NCBI RefSeq assembly: GCF_023156285.1
Contig: NZ_JAKZAJ010000003.1
Span: 310,001-374,000 of the forward strand
Direction: 5' to 3'
Length of the DNA stretch: 64,000 nucleotides
Source of the DNA: Marinobacter koreensis
GTDB lineage: Bacteria > Pseudomonadota > Gammaproteobacteria > Pseudomonadales > Oleiphilaceae
In this document: piece by piece, positions 44,239 through 54,028 of the stretch
Position numbering within the stretch: the stretch's first letter is position 1
Layout: every line of letters begins with the position of its first letter
Notes under the pieces: model-generated
What the model was told of the DNA's origin: nothing
The model's database searches: none
Seen by the model: only the letters and a program-made list of their open reading frames with translations
Program-made: the position numbers and the translations under genes

Positions 44239-44913
44239 ATGAGTGACGACACCGATAACCAGAACAACAGCGAAGAACCGGTGATCGTTCGTCTGGACGA
44301 AACCGCTCGTAACGAAGCACAGTCGATCCTCTACCACGCCTATCGTGGCGAGCCCACCTTTCAGTATCTTTTTGACCACCGCAAACCGGGGTACGATCAG
44401 CGGGTTCGGGCGACGGTCCGTGAGCTGATCGACCTGTATTTCGAACACAACCACGATGCCGTGGGCGTCATGGTCGACAATTCGCTTGTGGCGGTCGCGT
44501 TTATCGGCGAGCCAGAAGTTCGCATGAATTTGACCGAACAGCTCAGCTGGCGCATTCGCATGGTCCTGACCACGGGATTTGCGTCGACGCGCCGTTACAT
44601 GGATTATCACGAACAGATCCGACACCTGCTGCCCCAGCCGCAGGCTCACCAGTTGCCGCTGATGGGGGTGAACCCGAAGTACCAGAATCGGGGGTATGGT
44701 CGATTGCTGCTCAAGGCCATAGAACGGGTCTGCGCGGATAATCCAAGGGGAAGCGGCATTGTTCTGGATACCGGAAACAGCCGTTACCTGCCTTTTTACG
44801 AATCCGAGGGTTTCCGCAGCCTCGGTCAAATCCGATTGGGCGATTTCGAGGATCACGTCCTGTTCCGGGAAACGGCTGCGGTTAACGAGGCCCGGGCCAG
44901 TGAGCCCGGCTAA
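44239..44913 (+). CDS. GNAT-family N-acetyltransferase
   Basis: A 224-residue acetyltransferase. The acetyl-CoA pyrophosphate loop of the R/QxxGxG/A type is read in [17 protein letters not shown], followed by [20 protein letters not shown], a common C-terminal GNAT segment. The N-terminal part ([25 protein letters not shown]) resembles GNATs without assigned substrate. AGGAGAG lies before the ATG. It follows gspM by 11 bases and may be co-transcribed with the secretion operon, with no evident functional link. Confidence 0.85.
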   Translation: MSDDTDNQNNSEEPVIVRLDETARNEAQSILYHAYRGEPTFQYLFDHRKPGYDQRVRATVRELIDLYFEHNHDAVGVMVDNSLVAVAFIGEPEVRMNLTEQLSWRIRMVLTTGFASTRRYMDYHEQIRHLLPQPQAHQLPLMGVNPKYQNRGYGRLLLKAIERVCADNPRGSGIVLDTGNSRYLPFYESEGFRSLGQIRLGDFEDHVLFRETAAVNEARASEPG

Positions 44914-44939
44914 AGTCCATCATTGCAATAGGAGACGCT

Positions 44940-46298
44940 GTGTCTGACCAGGAGTTTGACCTGATTGTTATTGGAGCCGGATCCGGCGGTGTCCGCCTGG
45001 CCAGAATGTCTGCCCAGCGCGGTGCCCGTGTAGCTGTGGTTGAATCGCGGTATCTCGGGGGCACCTGCGTCAATGTAGGCTGCGTTCCCAAAAAGCTGTT
45101 CGTGTATGGCGCCCACGTCCATGAAGACCTGGAAGACGCTGCAGGTTATGGCTGGAATGTCCCGGTCGATGACGTCACGTTCGACTGGTCGACGTTAGTG
45201 GCCAACAAGAATGCTGAAATCGAACGCCTGAACGGCATCTATGGTCGTCTGCTGGAGAATGCGGGTGTCACCGTGATCCAGGGTACCGCGTCACTCCAGG
45301 ATGCCAACACGGTCGTGGTTGGCGATTCCGTCTACAGCGCCCGCCATATCACTGTGGCAACCGGAAGTTGGCCGATCATTCCGGAGGTTCCGGGCAAGGA
45401 ATACATCCTGACCTCCAATGAGATGTTCTATCTGCCTCAACTTCCCAAGCACGCCGTGGTTTGGGGCGGTGGCTACATCGCGGTCGAGTTTGCCGGCATT
45501 CTGGCCGGGCTCGGAGTAGAAACAACGCTGATCTATCGGGGGGAGCTGTTCCTCCGGGGATTTGATGACGATATCCGTCGGTTCACCGAACAGGAAATGC
45601 GGAAGAAGGGCATTCAGCTTCAGTTCAATACGAACATCGAATCGGTCGAATCGTCGGGCACACAATACAAGGTTCAACTCACCAACGGAGAGGTACTGGA
45701 GACCGGGCTGGTCATGGCCGCGACCGGTCGCCGGGCCCTGGTAGATGGTCTTGGGCTCACGGAACTGGGCGTGGAACTCAATGAGTCTGGCCAGGTTGTG
45801 GTGGATGAACATTTCCAGACAGCAGTCCCTTCCATCAGCGCGCTGGGCGACGTGATCGGCACCCCACAGCTCACGCCGGTGGCTCTGGCCCAGGGGATGG
45901 TCCTTTCCCGCCGCCTGTTCGGGGACGGGCAGGGCGAAATGGATTATTCGGCCATTCCGACCGCGGTATTCTGCCAGCCCAATATCGGTACCGTTGGTCT
46001 GACCGAGGGCGAGGCCAGAACCGAAGGCTACGACCTGGCTATCTACAAGTCTGAATTCCGCCCCATGAAGCACACCCTCAGTGGCCGGGACGAGCGGTGT
46101 CTGATGAAACTCGTCGTCGACAAACGCTCTGATCGGGTTCTGGGCGCCCATATGGTGGGGCCCGATGCCGGAGAGATCATTCAGGGAATTGCCGTCGCGA
46201 TCAAGGCGGGTGCGACCAAGGCGCAGTTCGACTCAACCCTGGGCATTCATCCGACCTCGGCCGAAGAGTTTGTCACGATGAGAGAGCCGGTCGCCTGA
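44940..46298 (+). CDS. gor: Glutathione-disulfide reductase
   Basis: A 452-residue FAD-dependent pyridine nucleotide-disulfide oxidoreductase. FAD motif [20 protein letters not shown], redox-active disulfide [17 protein letters not shown](P)-binding [20 protein letters not shown] and the C-terminal [14 protein letters not shown] with the active-site His-Glu pair all appear. The residue pattern after the GxGxxA-type motif ([17 protein letters not shown]) with two arginines fits NADPH use. The enzyme keeps glutathione reduced in the cytosol. GTG start at 44940 with AGGAGA six bases before. Confidence 0.95.
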   Translation: MSDQEFDLIVIGAGSGGVRLARMSAQRGARVAVVESRYLGGTCVNVGCVPKKLFVYGAHVHEDLEDAAGYGWNVPVDDVTFDWSTLVANKNAEIERLNGIYGRLLENAGVTVIQGTASLQDANTVVVGDSVYSARHITVATGSWPIIPEVPGKEYILTSNEMFYLPQLPKHAVVWGGGYIAVEFAGILAGLGVETTLIYRGELFLRGFDDDIRRFTEQEMRKKGIQLQFNTNIESVESSGTQYKVQLTNGEVLETGLVMAATGRRALVDGLGLTELGVELNESGQVVVDEHFQTAVPSISALGDVIGTPQLTPVALAQGMVLSRRLFGDGQGEMDYSAIPTAVFCQPNIGTVGLTEGEARTEGYDLAIYKSEFRPMKHTLSGRDERCLMKLVVDKRSDRVLGAHMVGPDAGEIIQGIAVAIKAGATKAQFDSTLGIHPTSAEEFVTMREPVA

Positions 46299-46334
46299 TC
46301 CTGCCAAACTTCAGTCGCTCATGGACGAGCGTCT

Positions 46335-48281
46335 TCAAACCGGCAACCATCGGCTGAGCACTTCCCGCAGTTTCTCTTTCCGCACGGGTTTGGCCAGGTA
46401 GCCGTTCATGCCGTTTTCCAGGCACGTAGCCTCGGTACCTGGCAGGACATCGGCCGTCAACGCGATGATCGGTGTCCCCAGCTGGCCGTTGCTCTGCTCC
46501 CACTCCCGGATATGTCTGGTCGCCTCGTACCCGTCCATAATGGGCATCTGGCAGTCCATCAGGATCACGTCATAGCCTTGATGGTTCTGTTTAACCATGG
46601 CCACGGCCTGTTTGCCATTTTCGGCCGTGTCGGTCTGGAAGCCGAGGCGGGACAGCATGGCCGACGCGACTCGCTGATTCACCGCATTGTCCTCGACGAC
46701 CAGGGCATGAGCCGTTCCTTCAACAGGTTCACGGGACCTGACCGGAGGCTGTGGCGGAGTGGTTTCACCCGGTGAGGCCAACTCGAAGGGGAGTTCGAAA
46801 CGGAAGGAGGATCCCTTGCCAAAGTCGGTTTCCACCTGGATGTGACCGCCCATCAGTTCCACCAACCGTTGTACCAGAGCGAGTCCCATTCCGGTTCCCC
46901 CATAGCCTCGGGTACTGCCGGTCTCCAGCTGTTCGAACGAATTGAAAATATCGTGGAGCCGTTCGGTGGGAATCCCCGTGCCGGAATCACTCACGGAGCA
47001 GTTGAGCAGGATGCAGTTGTCCTCAAGGGGAAAACAGCCAGCCTGGATATTGATGAAGCCTTCGCCGGTAAATTTGATGGCGTTGTCCAGCAGGCCGGCG
47101 AGAATCTGGCGCAGGCGGGCGGCATCTCCATTAACGATCGGGCGATCGGGCCACTTGCCGTAGAATGTCAGATTCAATACCAGCGCCTGTTGTTCCGCGG
47201 TATGGCGATACGATGCGGAGCAATTGGTGATCAGTTCCCGAAGGTCGAATTCGCGGTTATCCAGCACAAGAGATCCGCTGTCCATACGGGCGTAGTCCAG
47301 GATATCGCTGATCACCGTCAGCAGGTCTTCGGTGGATCGCCGGGCGGTCTGAAGGTAGTCCCGTTGCCGCGGCGTCAACGATTCTTCCTGAACCAGGTCG
47401 ACCATGCCCAGTACGCCGTTCAGTGGTGTCCGGAGTTCGTGACTCATGGTCGCGAGAAATTCAGACTTGGCGTGGCTGGCCATCTCCGCCTTCTCACGGG
47501 CTGCCTCCGAGGCGGCAAGTACCTGGTCGCGGCCCGCCTCCAGGGAATCAAGATGCTGAGAAAGCGTATTAAGTTGCTCCTCCAGAGTAATGATTTCAAG
47601 GGAGTTTCGGTGGTCCGAAATGGACGATTGCCGGTAATCGCCGTCGATCAGACGACCAATTCTGGCTGAGAGCCCATGGATCGGGGCGAGAATGGACCCC
47701 AGGAAGTGCCGGATCAACAGAATGGTGAAAAGCAGCAGCGCCACACCAACGGCAATGGAGGTCCAGAGAATGTCCTGCCGCTTTGCCTCCAGTGAACGGG
47801 TGCTCACGGCAACCTCCACGGTGCCCACGCGAAGCGCTCCCGTATCAAAGCCATACTCGAGTTCGAACCACTCGTTGGCCTCGTTGGAGCCAATCTGAAG
47901 AGGTTGTTGCAGGATTTCGGATTTGAACGTTAGAAAGTGTCGACCCGCCCCGGGGCCGGAAGCACCGGGGGCCGTGACCAGGCCGACTTCTTCTCCCAGT
48001 ACGTCCGTTACTCTTACCCAATCCGCATCACTGTGTTTCAGCGACTGAGTCAGCAACTTTTCAAGGGCCGACCGGTTTCCGGAGACGACAGGGTATTCGA
48101 GGGCCGGAGCGAGACTGTCCGCCAACATCTGACCGGTGTTGGTCAGATTCTGGCGGGCATCGTCCAGACGTGCCGACGTAAAGAAGCCCATGAGCACGAT
48201 GAACATCACGACGGCAGGGAGGGCGCCCAGAACCAATAGCTTGCGGGACAGGGGAGCGGATTGTGTGGAGGCCTTACTCAT
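46335..48281 (-). CDS. BarA-like hybrid sensor histidine kinase
   Basis: A membrane kinase of about 648 residues. Transmembrane helices near 17-36 and 172-195 frame a periplasmic sensor region; a HAMP-like linker and coiled coil precede the HisKA domain with phospho-acceptor histidine in ATMSHELRTPLNG (about 280), an HATPase domain (N-box, then TRGYGGTGMGLALVQRLVELM), and a C-terminal receiver with aspartate in ILMDCQMPIMDGYEATR (about 575). No Hpt domain is visible, so phosphotransfer must continue through another protein. The ATG 48281 overlaps the upstream periplasmic-protein gene by 8 bases. Confidence 0.9.
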   Translation of the reverse strand: MSKASTQSAPLSRKLLVLGALPAVVMFIVLMGFFTSARLDDARQNLTNTGQMLADSLAPALEYPVVSGNRSALEKLLTQSLKHSDADWVRVTDVLGEEVGLVTAPGASGPGAGRHFLTFKSEILQQPLQIGSNEANEWFELEYGFDTGALRVGTVEVAVSTRSLEAKRQDILWTSIAVGVALLLFTILLIRHFLGSILAPIHGLSARIGRLIDGDYRQSSISDHRNSLEIITLEEQLNTLSQHLDSLEAGRDQVLAASEAAREKAEMASHAKSEFLATMSHELRTPLNGVLGMVDLVQEESLTPRQRDYLQTARRSTEDLLTVISDILDYARMDSGSLVLDNREFDLRELITNCSASYRHTAEQQALVLNLTFYGKWPDRPIVNGDAARLRQILAGLLDNAIKFTGEGFINIQAGCFPLEDNCILLNCSVSDSGTGIPTERLHDIFNSFEQLETGSTRGYGGTGMGLALVQRLVELMGGHIQVETDFGKGSSFRFELPFELASPGETTPPQPPVRSREPVEGTAHALVVEDNAVNQRVASAMLSRLGFQTDTAENGKQAVAMVKQNHQGYDVILMDCQMPIMDGYEATRHIREWEQSNGQLGTPIIALTADVLPGTEATCLENGMNGYLAKPVRKEKLREVLSRWLPV

Positions 48282-49251
48282 CCTCGTCCCTCCCGTGTTG
48301 CGCCAGGGCATCATTAATGAACCGGGTAATCTCGTTGGCGTCTGGCAGCGGAATATTAAGAGAGCGGGCCACCTGGCGGTTCAACGATATTCGATAGTCC
48401 TGAGGGTACGTTGGAGGCGGCAAACGGCCGGTTTCGAAAAACTGTCCAATCAGCTGCGCGGCAACGTCGGCCATCTCCTGGAAGGGAGCATATCCGGAGG
48501 CGAGCGATCCGGCCTTGACATAGGCCTGGCTGGGACCAATAACAATACGGTTGCGTCTGTAAGCCGTTAAAAGGATGTGTTTGATCGTACGGGGGTTGTA
48601 AATACTCTCGTCGTGGGATGCCAGCAGAAAATCCCCGTAACTGAGGGCCCTTACCAGGGTCGGGATCAGCCGGTCCATGGAATCAACCACGAAGACTCGG
48701 GCTTGCAGATCGAACGCCGGCAGTTGGTCCAGGAGCGGCTCGTAAACGCCGACCGATTCGGGCGAGGCCAGTATCGCAATCCGGCTTGCATGGGGAAGTA
48801 TGGCTTTCCCGGCCAGAGCCTGGCGCAGAAGCGGAACGTCATAGAATACGGCCGAGATCTGACCGGGGTATTCCTCTGTGTATTTCTGAATGAAGGACTT
48901 CTGAACCAGGAATGCGAGTACCGACGCGTCCCGGTTGGTTTGACGGATGTGCGAAAAGGCCTTCGGGCCGATCGTGATAATGGGCGCCCGGTCAATCAGC
49001 GTAGCCTGTTCATCGCTGATCGTCTGCAGCTCGGTGTCCGGCCCGAACGCCGTCTGGAAAAGGTCCAGAACATGCTGATCCAGAGCCGCGTTTCCGGACC
49101 CGGCAATGTACACCGTTCGGGACGGGGTTTCCTGAGCAGCAGCGGTTGGCCCCTGGGTCATCATCACCAGACCCAGGATCAGCGCCAGCCAGGCTGGCGC
49201 TCCTATCCGCAGATAACGGTTATTGCAGAGAATGCCGAATGTTCGCCTCAT
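48274..49251 (-). CDS. ABC-type substrate-binding periplasmic protein
   Basis: A secreted protein of about 325 residues: signal segment LALILGLVMMTQGPTAAAQ, then a two-lobed binding fold of the 'ABC_sub_bind' group (VYIAGSGNAALDQHVLDLFQ, IAILASPESVGVYEPLLDQLPAF, and YNPRTIKHILLTAYRRNRIVIGPSQAYVKAGSLA). No permease or ATPase gene is nearby. Instead it lies between a TonB receptor and a hybrid kinase, suggesting it senses a ligand for the kinase rather than feeding a transporter. ATG 49251 has GGGA upstream; TTG 49266 is the alternative. Confidence 0.8.
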   Translation of the reverse strand: MRRTFGILCNNRYLRIGAPAWLALILGLVMMTQGPTAAAQETPSRTVYIAGSGNAALDQHVLDLFQTAFGPDTELQTISDEQATLIDRAPIITIGPKAFSHIRQTNRDASVLAFLVQKSFIQKYTEEYPGQISAVFYDVPLLRQALAGKAILPHASRIAILASPESVGVYEPLLDQLPAFDLQARVFVVDSMDRLIPTLVRALSYGDFLLASHDESIYNPRTIKHILLTAYRRNRIVIGPSQAYVKAGSLASGYAPFQEMADVAAQLIGQFFETGRLPPPTYPQDYRISLNRQVARSLNIPLPDANEITRFINDALAQHGRDEDE

Positions 49252-49288
49252 ACCATCCCGGGTCAACGTGTCCTTTCCCTGTTATACG

Positions 49289-51523
49289 TCAGAATCGCAA
49301 ACCGGCTTCAACGTAAAACTGATTTGGATCCTTGATGTTGTTATCGGTGCGCAGCACCGGTTCATCGTTCACGTAATGCTGCACCGTCATCGCCAGTTGG
49401 CCGGTAACCCGAGGCATGTAAAAGGTCTTGGCCAGACGGAAGTCAATTCGCTGAGACAGCGTGTCGTTTATGTTATTCGCCCAGTACATGGCACTGGAGA
49501 ATTTCAGGTTATAGGGCAACTCCTGAATGGCCGCCACGCTGCCAGAGTGCCTCGCGGACAGGCGTCTCATGAGACTGACGGCTTTGTCCTGAACCTTTTG
49601 CGACACGTCTGACGGACCGGTATACCATCCATCCTGGTCCAGGTAACCGTAAGTCGTCCGTAGCGTCGTGCCGGGAAACTGAAGCTGCGCTTCCACTTCG
49701 AAGCCTTGCTGGTCGATGGCGACATTGTTGTCGATGTTCCAGGTATCGAAGGAAATAAAGCCGCTGATCATGTCCCTCATGTTGTCATCGAACGCGCGTA
49801 CCTCCAGCTGGAACATGCCGTCGTCGAGCGGAAACTGGCCAAAATAGCTGATTTCACGGGAGACAATCCGCTCCGCATCCAGTTTCTGGCCGAGCGTGGA
49901 CGTGGCAGGGTCTTCCAGCAGGTCCGTGGTGTCAGCGCGAATTCCGTCGTACACCGAGAATTGCGACGGTGCGATGTCGCGTAACGTGTAGCCATAGTCT
50001 GGTGACTGCTCATAGGAATCCGGAGTCCTGACCGCCTCTGAATACACAAAGCGTAGCGCATGATGGGAGTTCAGTACGAAGTTGGCCGCCAACCTTGGTG
50101 AAAAATAATCGTCGTGGGTGGTCGTAGTCCGTTCCCAGTTGCCCCCGGCATTCAGTGTCAGCCAGTGGATTGGGGTGTATTCCAGGTTTGCAAAGACACG
50201 GCTCTGGTAATCGTGCCCGGTGCCACTGAAATAGGTTTCGGAAGTGTAGGTATCTTCGCGGTAGCCAATGCCGGAGACCAGCTTCAGGTCCGGGTTGAAA
50301 ATCCGGGTATCCTGCAGTTCGAATTCAAGGCGGGAATCCTCGATATCAGCATTAACCAACGCTGTGAAGGGGGCTGTCGAGGGATCGAAGCAGGTGCCGG
50401 GATTCGCGACCAATGGCGTACCATTGTCCAGACAGGTGAGCACGCTGGACGGTTGCAGTATGCGCCAGCGCTGATGCCGCTTGAAGCTCTCGTAGCTGAC
50501 CTGGAGGTGGTAAAAATGATCAGATGAGGGAGTAAAATTGAGCTTGGTCTGAAAACGCAGGTCACGAACGTCGATATCAGGATTTTCCTGAGCGTTCAGT
50601 TCCCCATCTTCCAGCTGGTCTTCCTCATTGATCCCGTCGACCACGCCCGCCCGGAACTCGGCGTTAAACCCGGAGTTGAGGTTCAATCGGGAATCGTAGT
50701 TGACCAAGTTCATGTCGTGACCGTTATGGTACGAGTTTTGTTCAACCTGACCTGTCTCGTTGTTGTATTTGACGGCGTAATCAAAACCATCAGACTGACG
50801 TTTTTCATAGGCCACGCGCCAGTCGTAATCACTGCTGGCATCGCCGACCGACGCGAAGGTGCGCATATACTGCCGGGAACCACGGACGGTTCGCAGTTCA
50901 ACACCGGCGGTGTCCGCAGGATCCCGGGTAATAAAGTTGATGGTGCCAAGAAAGGCATTGATGCCGTAGGCGGCGGAGTTGGGTCCGCGAGCCACTTCCA
51001 CCCGTTCAATCATCTCCAGGGCCACAGGCAGGCTTTGCCAGTCCATGTCGGCCAGGGTAGTGCGATAGGCCGTCCGACCATCCACCAACACTTGCATGCG
51101 CCGCTGCTCATAGTGAACAGTGCCATGGTAGGTGACCACCGGTTGATCGCTGCCGACAGCCGTCACTACCATGCCGGGTACGAGACGGAAGATCTCTGCG
51201 AGGCTCATGACGCCCAGGTCGCGGATCATATCCCCGTCAATGACCGTGGTTGATCCGGGAACCCGAACCTTTGGCTGTCGCAGACGTGTCGTCGTCAGTA
51301 CTTCCGGTACGTTATCGTCGAATCCGTAAAATCCGGCGTCCGGAGAAAGTGCGGTGCTGGGAAGCTCCTGGGACCAGGCATTTGGTGCGAGAGTGAACAG
51401 GGTGGCTGCCAAAACACAGACAGACCGGGGTAGAAAAGGTGTAACCGCGTTGAGGTGGGATCTTGCCGGGCGAACGTTCGTAACAGTTGTGAAGGTCTTT
51501 TTATAATTGATTTTACTAAACAC
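49289..51523 (-). CDS. TonB-dependent outer-membrane receptor
   Basis: A 744-residue receptor: signal segment SVCVLAATLFTLAPNAWSQ, plug domain (TTRLRQPKVRVPGSTTVIDGD and MSLAEIFRLVPGMVV) and a 22-strand barrel ending in the aromatic residue F (DPNQFYVEAGLRF). The ligand is not visible; the vitamin B12/colicin receptor-like plug is common to many substrates. The start appears to be GTG 51523 with AGG eight bases upstream, since no suitable ATG exists before the signal peptide. It leads an operon with the periplasmic protein (37 bases downstream) and hybrid kinase. Confidence 0.9.
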   Translation of the reverse strand: MFSKINYKKTFTTVTNVRPARSHLNAVTPFLPRSVCVLAATLFTLAPNAWSQELPSTALSPDAGFYGFDDNVPEVLTTTRLRQPKVRVPGSTTVIDGDMIRDLGVMSLAEIFRLVPGMVVTAVGSDQPVVTYHGTVHYEQRRMQVLVDGRTAYRTTLADMDWQSLPVALEMIERVEVARGPNSAAYGINAFLGTINFITRDPADTAGVELRTVRGSRQYMRTFASVGDASSDYDWRVAYEKRQSDGFDYAVKYNNETGQVEQNSYHNGHDMNLVNYDSRLNLNSGFNAEFRAGVVDGINEEDQLEDGELNAQENPDIDVRDLRFQTKLNFTPSSDHFYHLQVSYESFKRHQRWRILQPSSVLTCLDNGTPLVANPGTCFDPSTAPFTALVNADIEDSRLEFELQDTRIFNPDLKLVSGIGYREDTYTSETYFSGTGHDYQSRVFANLEYTPIHWLTLNAGGNWERTTTTHDDYFSPRLAANFVLNSHHALRFVYSEAVRTPDSYEQSPDYGYTLRDIAPSQFSVYDGIRADTTDLLEDPATSTLGQKLDAERIVSREISYFGQFPLDDGMFQLEVRAFDDNMRDMISGFISFDTWNIDNNVAIDQQGFEVEAQLQFPGTTLRTTYGYLDQDGWYTGPSDVSQKVQDKAVSLMRRLSARHSGSVAAIQELPYNLKFSSAMYWANNINDTLSQRIDFRLAKTFYMPRVTGQLAMTVQHYVNDEPVLRTDNNIKDPNQFYVEAGLRF

Positions 51524-51648
51524 AGTGAGAGCCTGAGTGTTGAGTTACGAATTTTTTATGTCCCTATCCTAAGGGACTCCTCCATATTTGTCTTTGAAAT
51601 AATGTAATCTCTTTGATCGAAGAGAGACCATAAAGGAGTGATCGCCGA

Positions 51649-52284
51649 ATGAGTTGCTGGGACATACTGGGAATAGAGCCGACACAGGATCGGGAGCGAA
51701 TCCGTGCAGCTTACGAGCAGCAGCTCAAGTTTGCCTCGCAAGACGAATCCCGGCGACTCGCTGATGCCCTTCGTGAAGCGTTGGGGGAGCCCCTTGCCGA
51801 AACGGAAACGCCAGCTGCTTCACCGTCCGTTGAGCCGGAATCCTCCCCCGCCGAGTCCCAGCCGCTGGATGCCCAGGACGGCCAGGTTGTCCGCGAGGTG
51901 GTCATTCAGGTCAACGCGTTACTGAACGACAATCAACGTAGCCAGGATGTCGGCATCTGGAAGGCGATTCTGTGCGAACCGCCGGCCGACAAGCCCGCTA
52001 TCAGGAGCGCCATTGCCGAGCGCCTGGAAGCCCAGCTGAGACCGACTGCCGAGAATGGTGGTTTGCCGGCTCCGGTAGCCCGGTTTCTCGGGGACTGGTT
52101 CGAGTGGTACTCCCTCAAGGATGTGGCCGAACCGGACGAAACCGACGTTATGGGTGAACCTGAACGGCCAGCTGATGAGGAAGAGCAGCCGCAGCAGATG
52201 GTCAATTTCTGGCCAGCGGTCGTTGGCTGGATTATTGGTCTAGCGATCCTCGCCGCCATTTTCGGAGGCATGGGCGGCCACTGA
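51649..52284 (+). CDS. Degenerate J-domain-like tail-anchored membrane protein
   Basis: A 211-residue protein. Residues 3-35 (CWDILGIEPTQDRERIRAAYEQ) resemble the first helices of a J-domain, as in DnaJ-like DjlC proteins, but the HPD tripeptide that stimulates DnaK is absent. A proline/serine/glutamate-rich linker, a helical middle (about 80-160) and a single C-terminal helix (VVGWIIGLAILAAIFGG) follow. Function unknown; a membrane-tethered protein-interaction role is possible. AAAGGAG precedes the ATG. Its last 45 bases overlap the convergent transporter gene. Confidence 0.7.
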   Translation: MSCWDILGIEPTQDRERIRAAYEQQLKFASQDESRRLADALREALGEPLAETETPAASPSVEPESSPAESQPLDAQDGQVVREVVIQVNALLNDNQRSQDVGIWKAILCEPPADKPAIRSAIAERLEAQLRPTAENGGLPAPVARFLGDWFEWYSLKDVAEPDETDVMGEPERPADEEEQPQQMVNFWPAVVGWIIGLAILAAIFGGMGGH

Positions 52285-53268
52285 CTGGTGGGCTGCCTCG
52301 ATCTTCTCCCGGTATTTCCGGGCAAGGATCGCCCCGACGATAACCTGAATCTGGTTGTAACACATGATCGGTAACACGATCATGCCGAAGCCCGGGTGTC
52401 CGGAAAACAGCACCTTTGCCATGGGCAATCCCGATGCCAGACTCTTTTTGGATCCGCAAAAAACCACGGCCGTCTCGTCCTCAAGGCTGAATCCCAGCCG
52501 ACGCACCAGAAAGCGCGCCATCAGCATGAACAGCGCCAGAAGCCCCAGACACAACAGTATCGCAAAGACAATGGCCTGGATCGGGAGGTTCTGCCAGAGG
52601 CCGCTTTCCACGGAATGGGAAAATGCCGAATAGACGATCAGCCATATAACGGCCTGGTCATACTTCGCCATCAGATTTTCGTTGCGCGCCAGATAGCCGC
52701 CAAGCCAGGGTCGCAGTGCGTGGCCGACCGCAAAGGGAAGCAGCAACTGTATGACAATGTCCTTCAATGCCTGGCCAACGGAAAAATCCCCCGTCCCGGA
52801 CGTACTCACCACCAACAACAGCAGGAAGGGCGTCAGCATCATTCCGAACACGTTGGAGGCTGCGGCACTGCAAATGGCCGCCGGAACATTCCCCCTGGCC
52901 ATCGCTGTGTAGGCAATCGAAGAGGAAACCGCCGACGGCAGGACGCCAAGGTAGAGAAAACCCAGCCCCAGGTCGGCTGGCATCCACTGGGGAATGAGTC
53001 CGGACAGCCCGTTGATCGGCAGCACCGCCAATGGAAAAAAGACAAAGGTCAGGCTGGTGATCAGTATGTGCAGTCGCCAGTGTGTGGCGCCCGCCACGAT
53101 CTGCTCCCGGGAAAGCGCCGCTCCGTGGAAGAAGAAAAGCAGGGCGACGGCCACGGATCCTGCGGCGGCCAGCCAGTCGGCCGCGTTGCCTGTAACCGGC
53201 AAAAATGAAGCGAGGACGATGGCGCCCAGCAGAAGCAGGGTGAACGGATCAATTCGGAGTTTGTTCAT
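52240..53268 (-). CDS. Bile acid:sodium symporter family transporter (YfeH-like)
   Basis: A 342-residue inner-membrane protein with about ten helices in the bile acid:sodium symporter/arsenite-carrier-like superfamily, closest in layout to YfeH. Recognisable parts are FFHGAALSREQIVAGATHWRLH and VFCGSKKSLASGLPMAKVLF, the latter conserved in YfeH-type proteins. Substrate unknown. Its start overlaps the FadR-type regulator's stop (TGATG), so the two are co-translated and the regulator may sense the transported compound. Confidence 0.88.
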   Translation of the reverse strand: MNKLRIDPFTLLLLGAIVLASFLPVTGNAADWLAAAGSVAVALLFFFHGAALSREQIVAGATHWRLHILITSLTFVFFPLAVLPINGLSGLIPQWMPADLGLGFLYLGVLPSAVSSSIAYTAMARGNVPAAICSAAASNVFGMMLTPFLLLLVVSTSGTGDFSVGQALKDIVIQLLLPFAVGHALRPWLGGYLARNENLMAKYDQAVIWLIVYSAFSHSVESGLWQNLPIQAIVFAILLCLGLLALFMLMARFLVRRLGFSLEDETAVVFCGSKKSLASGLPMAKVLFSGHPGFGMIVLPIMCYNQIQVIVGAILARKYREKIEAAHQSVAAHASENGGEDR

Positions 53269-53948
53269 CAGACTTTGGCTCCGGATTGCAAAACGCGGAG
53301 GCTCGGGTGTAACAGGGCCCGTGCAAGACTGCCCGCGCGGTCGGCATCACCCCGTCGGATGGCCGCAAGCAAAAGCTCGTGTTCTTCCTGGGACGGTTCT
53401 GGCAGATCCGCGTCTTTTTCAGTGCGTTCGATGGTTTCCCCGATCCCGTGGGAAAAGTAATCGTATAATTCGACCAGGGCAGGGTTGTGGGATGCCTTCA
53501 CGACAGCATGGTGGAACCGTTGGTCGTGATGGATTCGTTCCTCCAGATGGTCCGCCGAACGGGCGCGTGCGTCCAGGGCGTCGGACATGAGCTTCAGATC
53601 TGACTCTGTTCGCCTGTTCGCCGCGAGCTTTGCCGCCTCCGATTCCAGCATGATCCTTACTTCCAGCTGATCCGCCAGCTGGGTTCGGGCAATACGCCTC
53701 AGGGTTTCACCCGCATCCCGGGTCGCGCGAACGTAGGTTCCGTCGCCCTGGCGTGTTTCCAGCATTCCGACGTGTACCAGTACCCGAACGGCTTCTCGCA
53801 CGGTATTACGTCCGACTCCCAGTGACTCGGACAAATCGGACTCCACCGGGAGTTTATCGCCAACTCGCCAGTCGCCACTTTCGATGGCTTGCCGCAGGCT
53901 CTGGATCGCGGTTTCAACCAGCGATCCCTTTCGAATCTTTTCCAGCAT
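53268..53948 (-). CDS. FadR/GntR-family transcriptional regulator
   Basis: A 226-residue regulator: winged helix-turn-helix at residues 8-72 (GDKLPVESDLSESLGVGRNTVREAVRVL with the GntR signature) and a C-terminal all-helical FCD domain that binds a metal and small acids (HHDQRFHHAVVKASHNPAL carries the usual aspartate and histidine ligands). It lies directly upstream of a transporter gene with overlapping codons. A perfect palindrome just before its start (53952-53976) is a likely autoregulatory operator. Confidence 0.92.
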   Translation of the reverse strand: MLEKIRKGSLVETAIQSLRQAIESGDWRVGDKLPVESDLSESLGVGRNTVREAVRVLVHVGMLETRQGDGTYVRATRDAGETLRRIARTQLADQLEVRIMLESEAAKLAANRRTESDLKLMSDALDARARSADHLEERIHHDQRFHHAVVKASHNPALVELYDYFSHGIGETIERTEKDADLPEPSQEEHELLLAAIRRGDADRAGSLARALLHPSLRVLQSGAKV

Positions 53949-53951
53949 AAA

Positions 53952-53976
53952 GGATCATCCGTAAAGCAGATGATCC
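53952..53976. promoter_or_regulatory. Putative operator of the FadR-type regulator
   Basis: GGATCATC and GATGATCC form a perfect 8-base inverted repeat with a 9-base spacer, immediately upstream of the regulator's ATG. A further ATCATCC lies at 53978-53984. The position fits autoregulation of the regulator-transporter operon, but no binding is shown. Confidence 0.55.
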
Positions 53977-54028
53977 AATCATCCTATGAATTCGATCGCA
54001 ATTCAATGCCCATTCCGCCAGCAGCTGG

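Noticed and set aside
49289..51523. TonB receptor as a vitamin B12 receptor with a cobalamin riboswitch.
   Set aside because: No cobalamin-riboswitch sequence is visible in 51524-51648, and plug similarity alone does not show the ligand.
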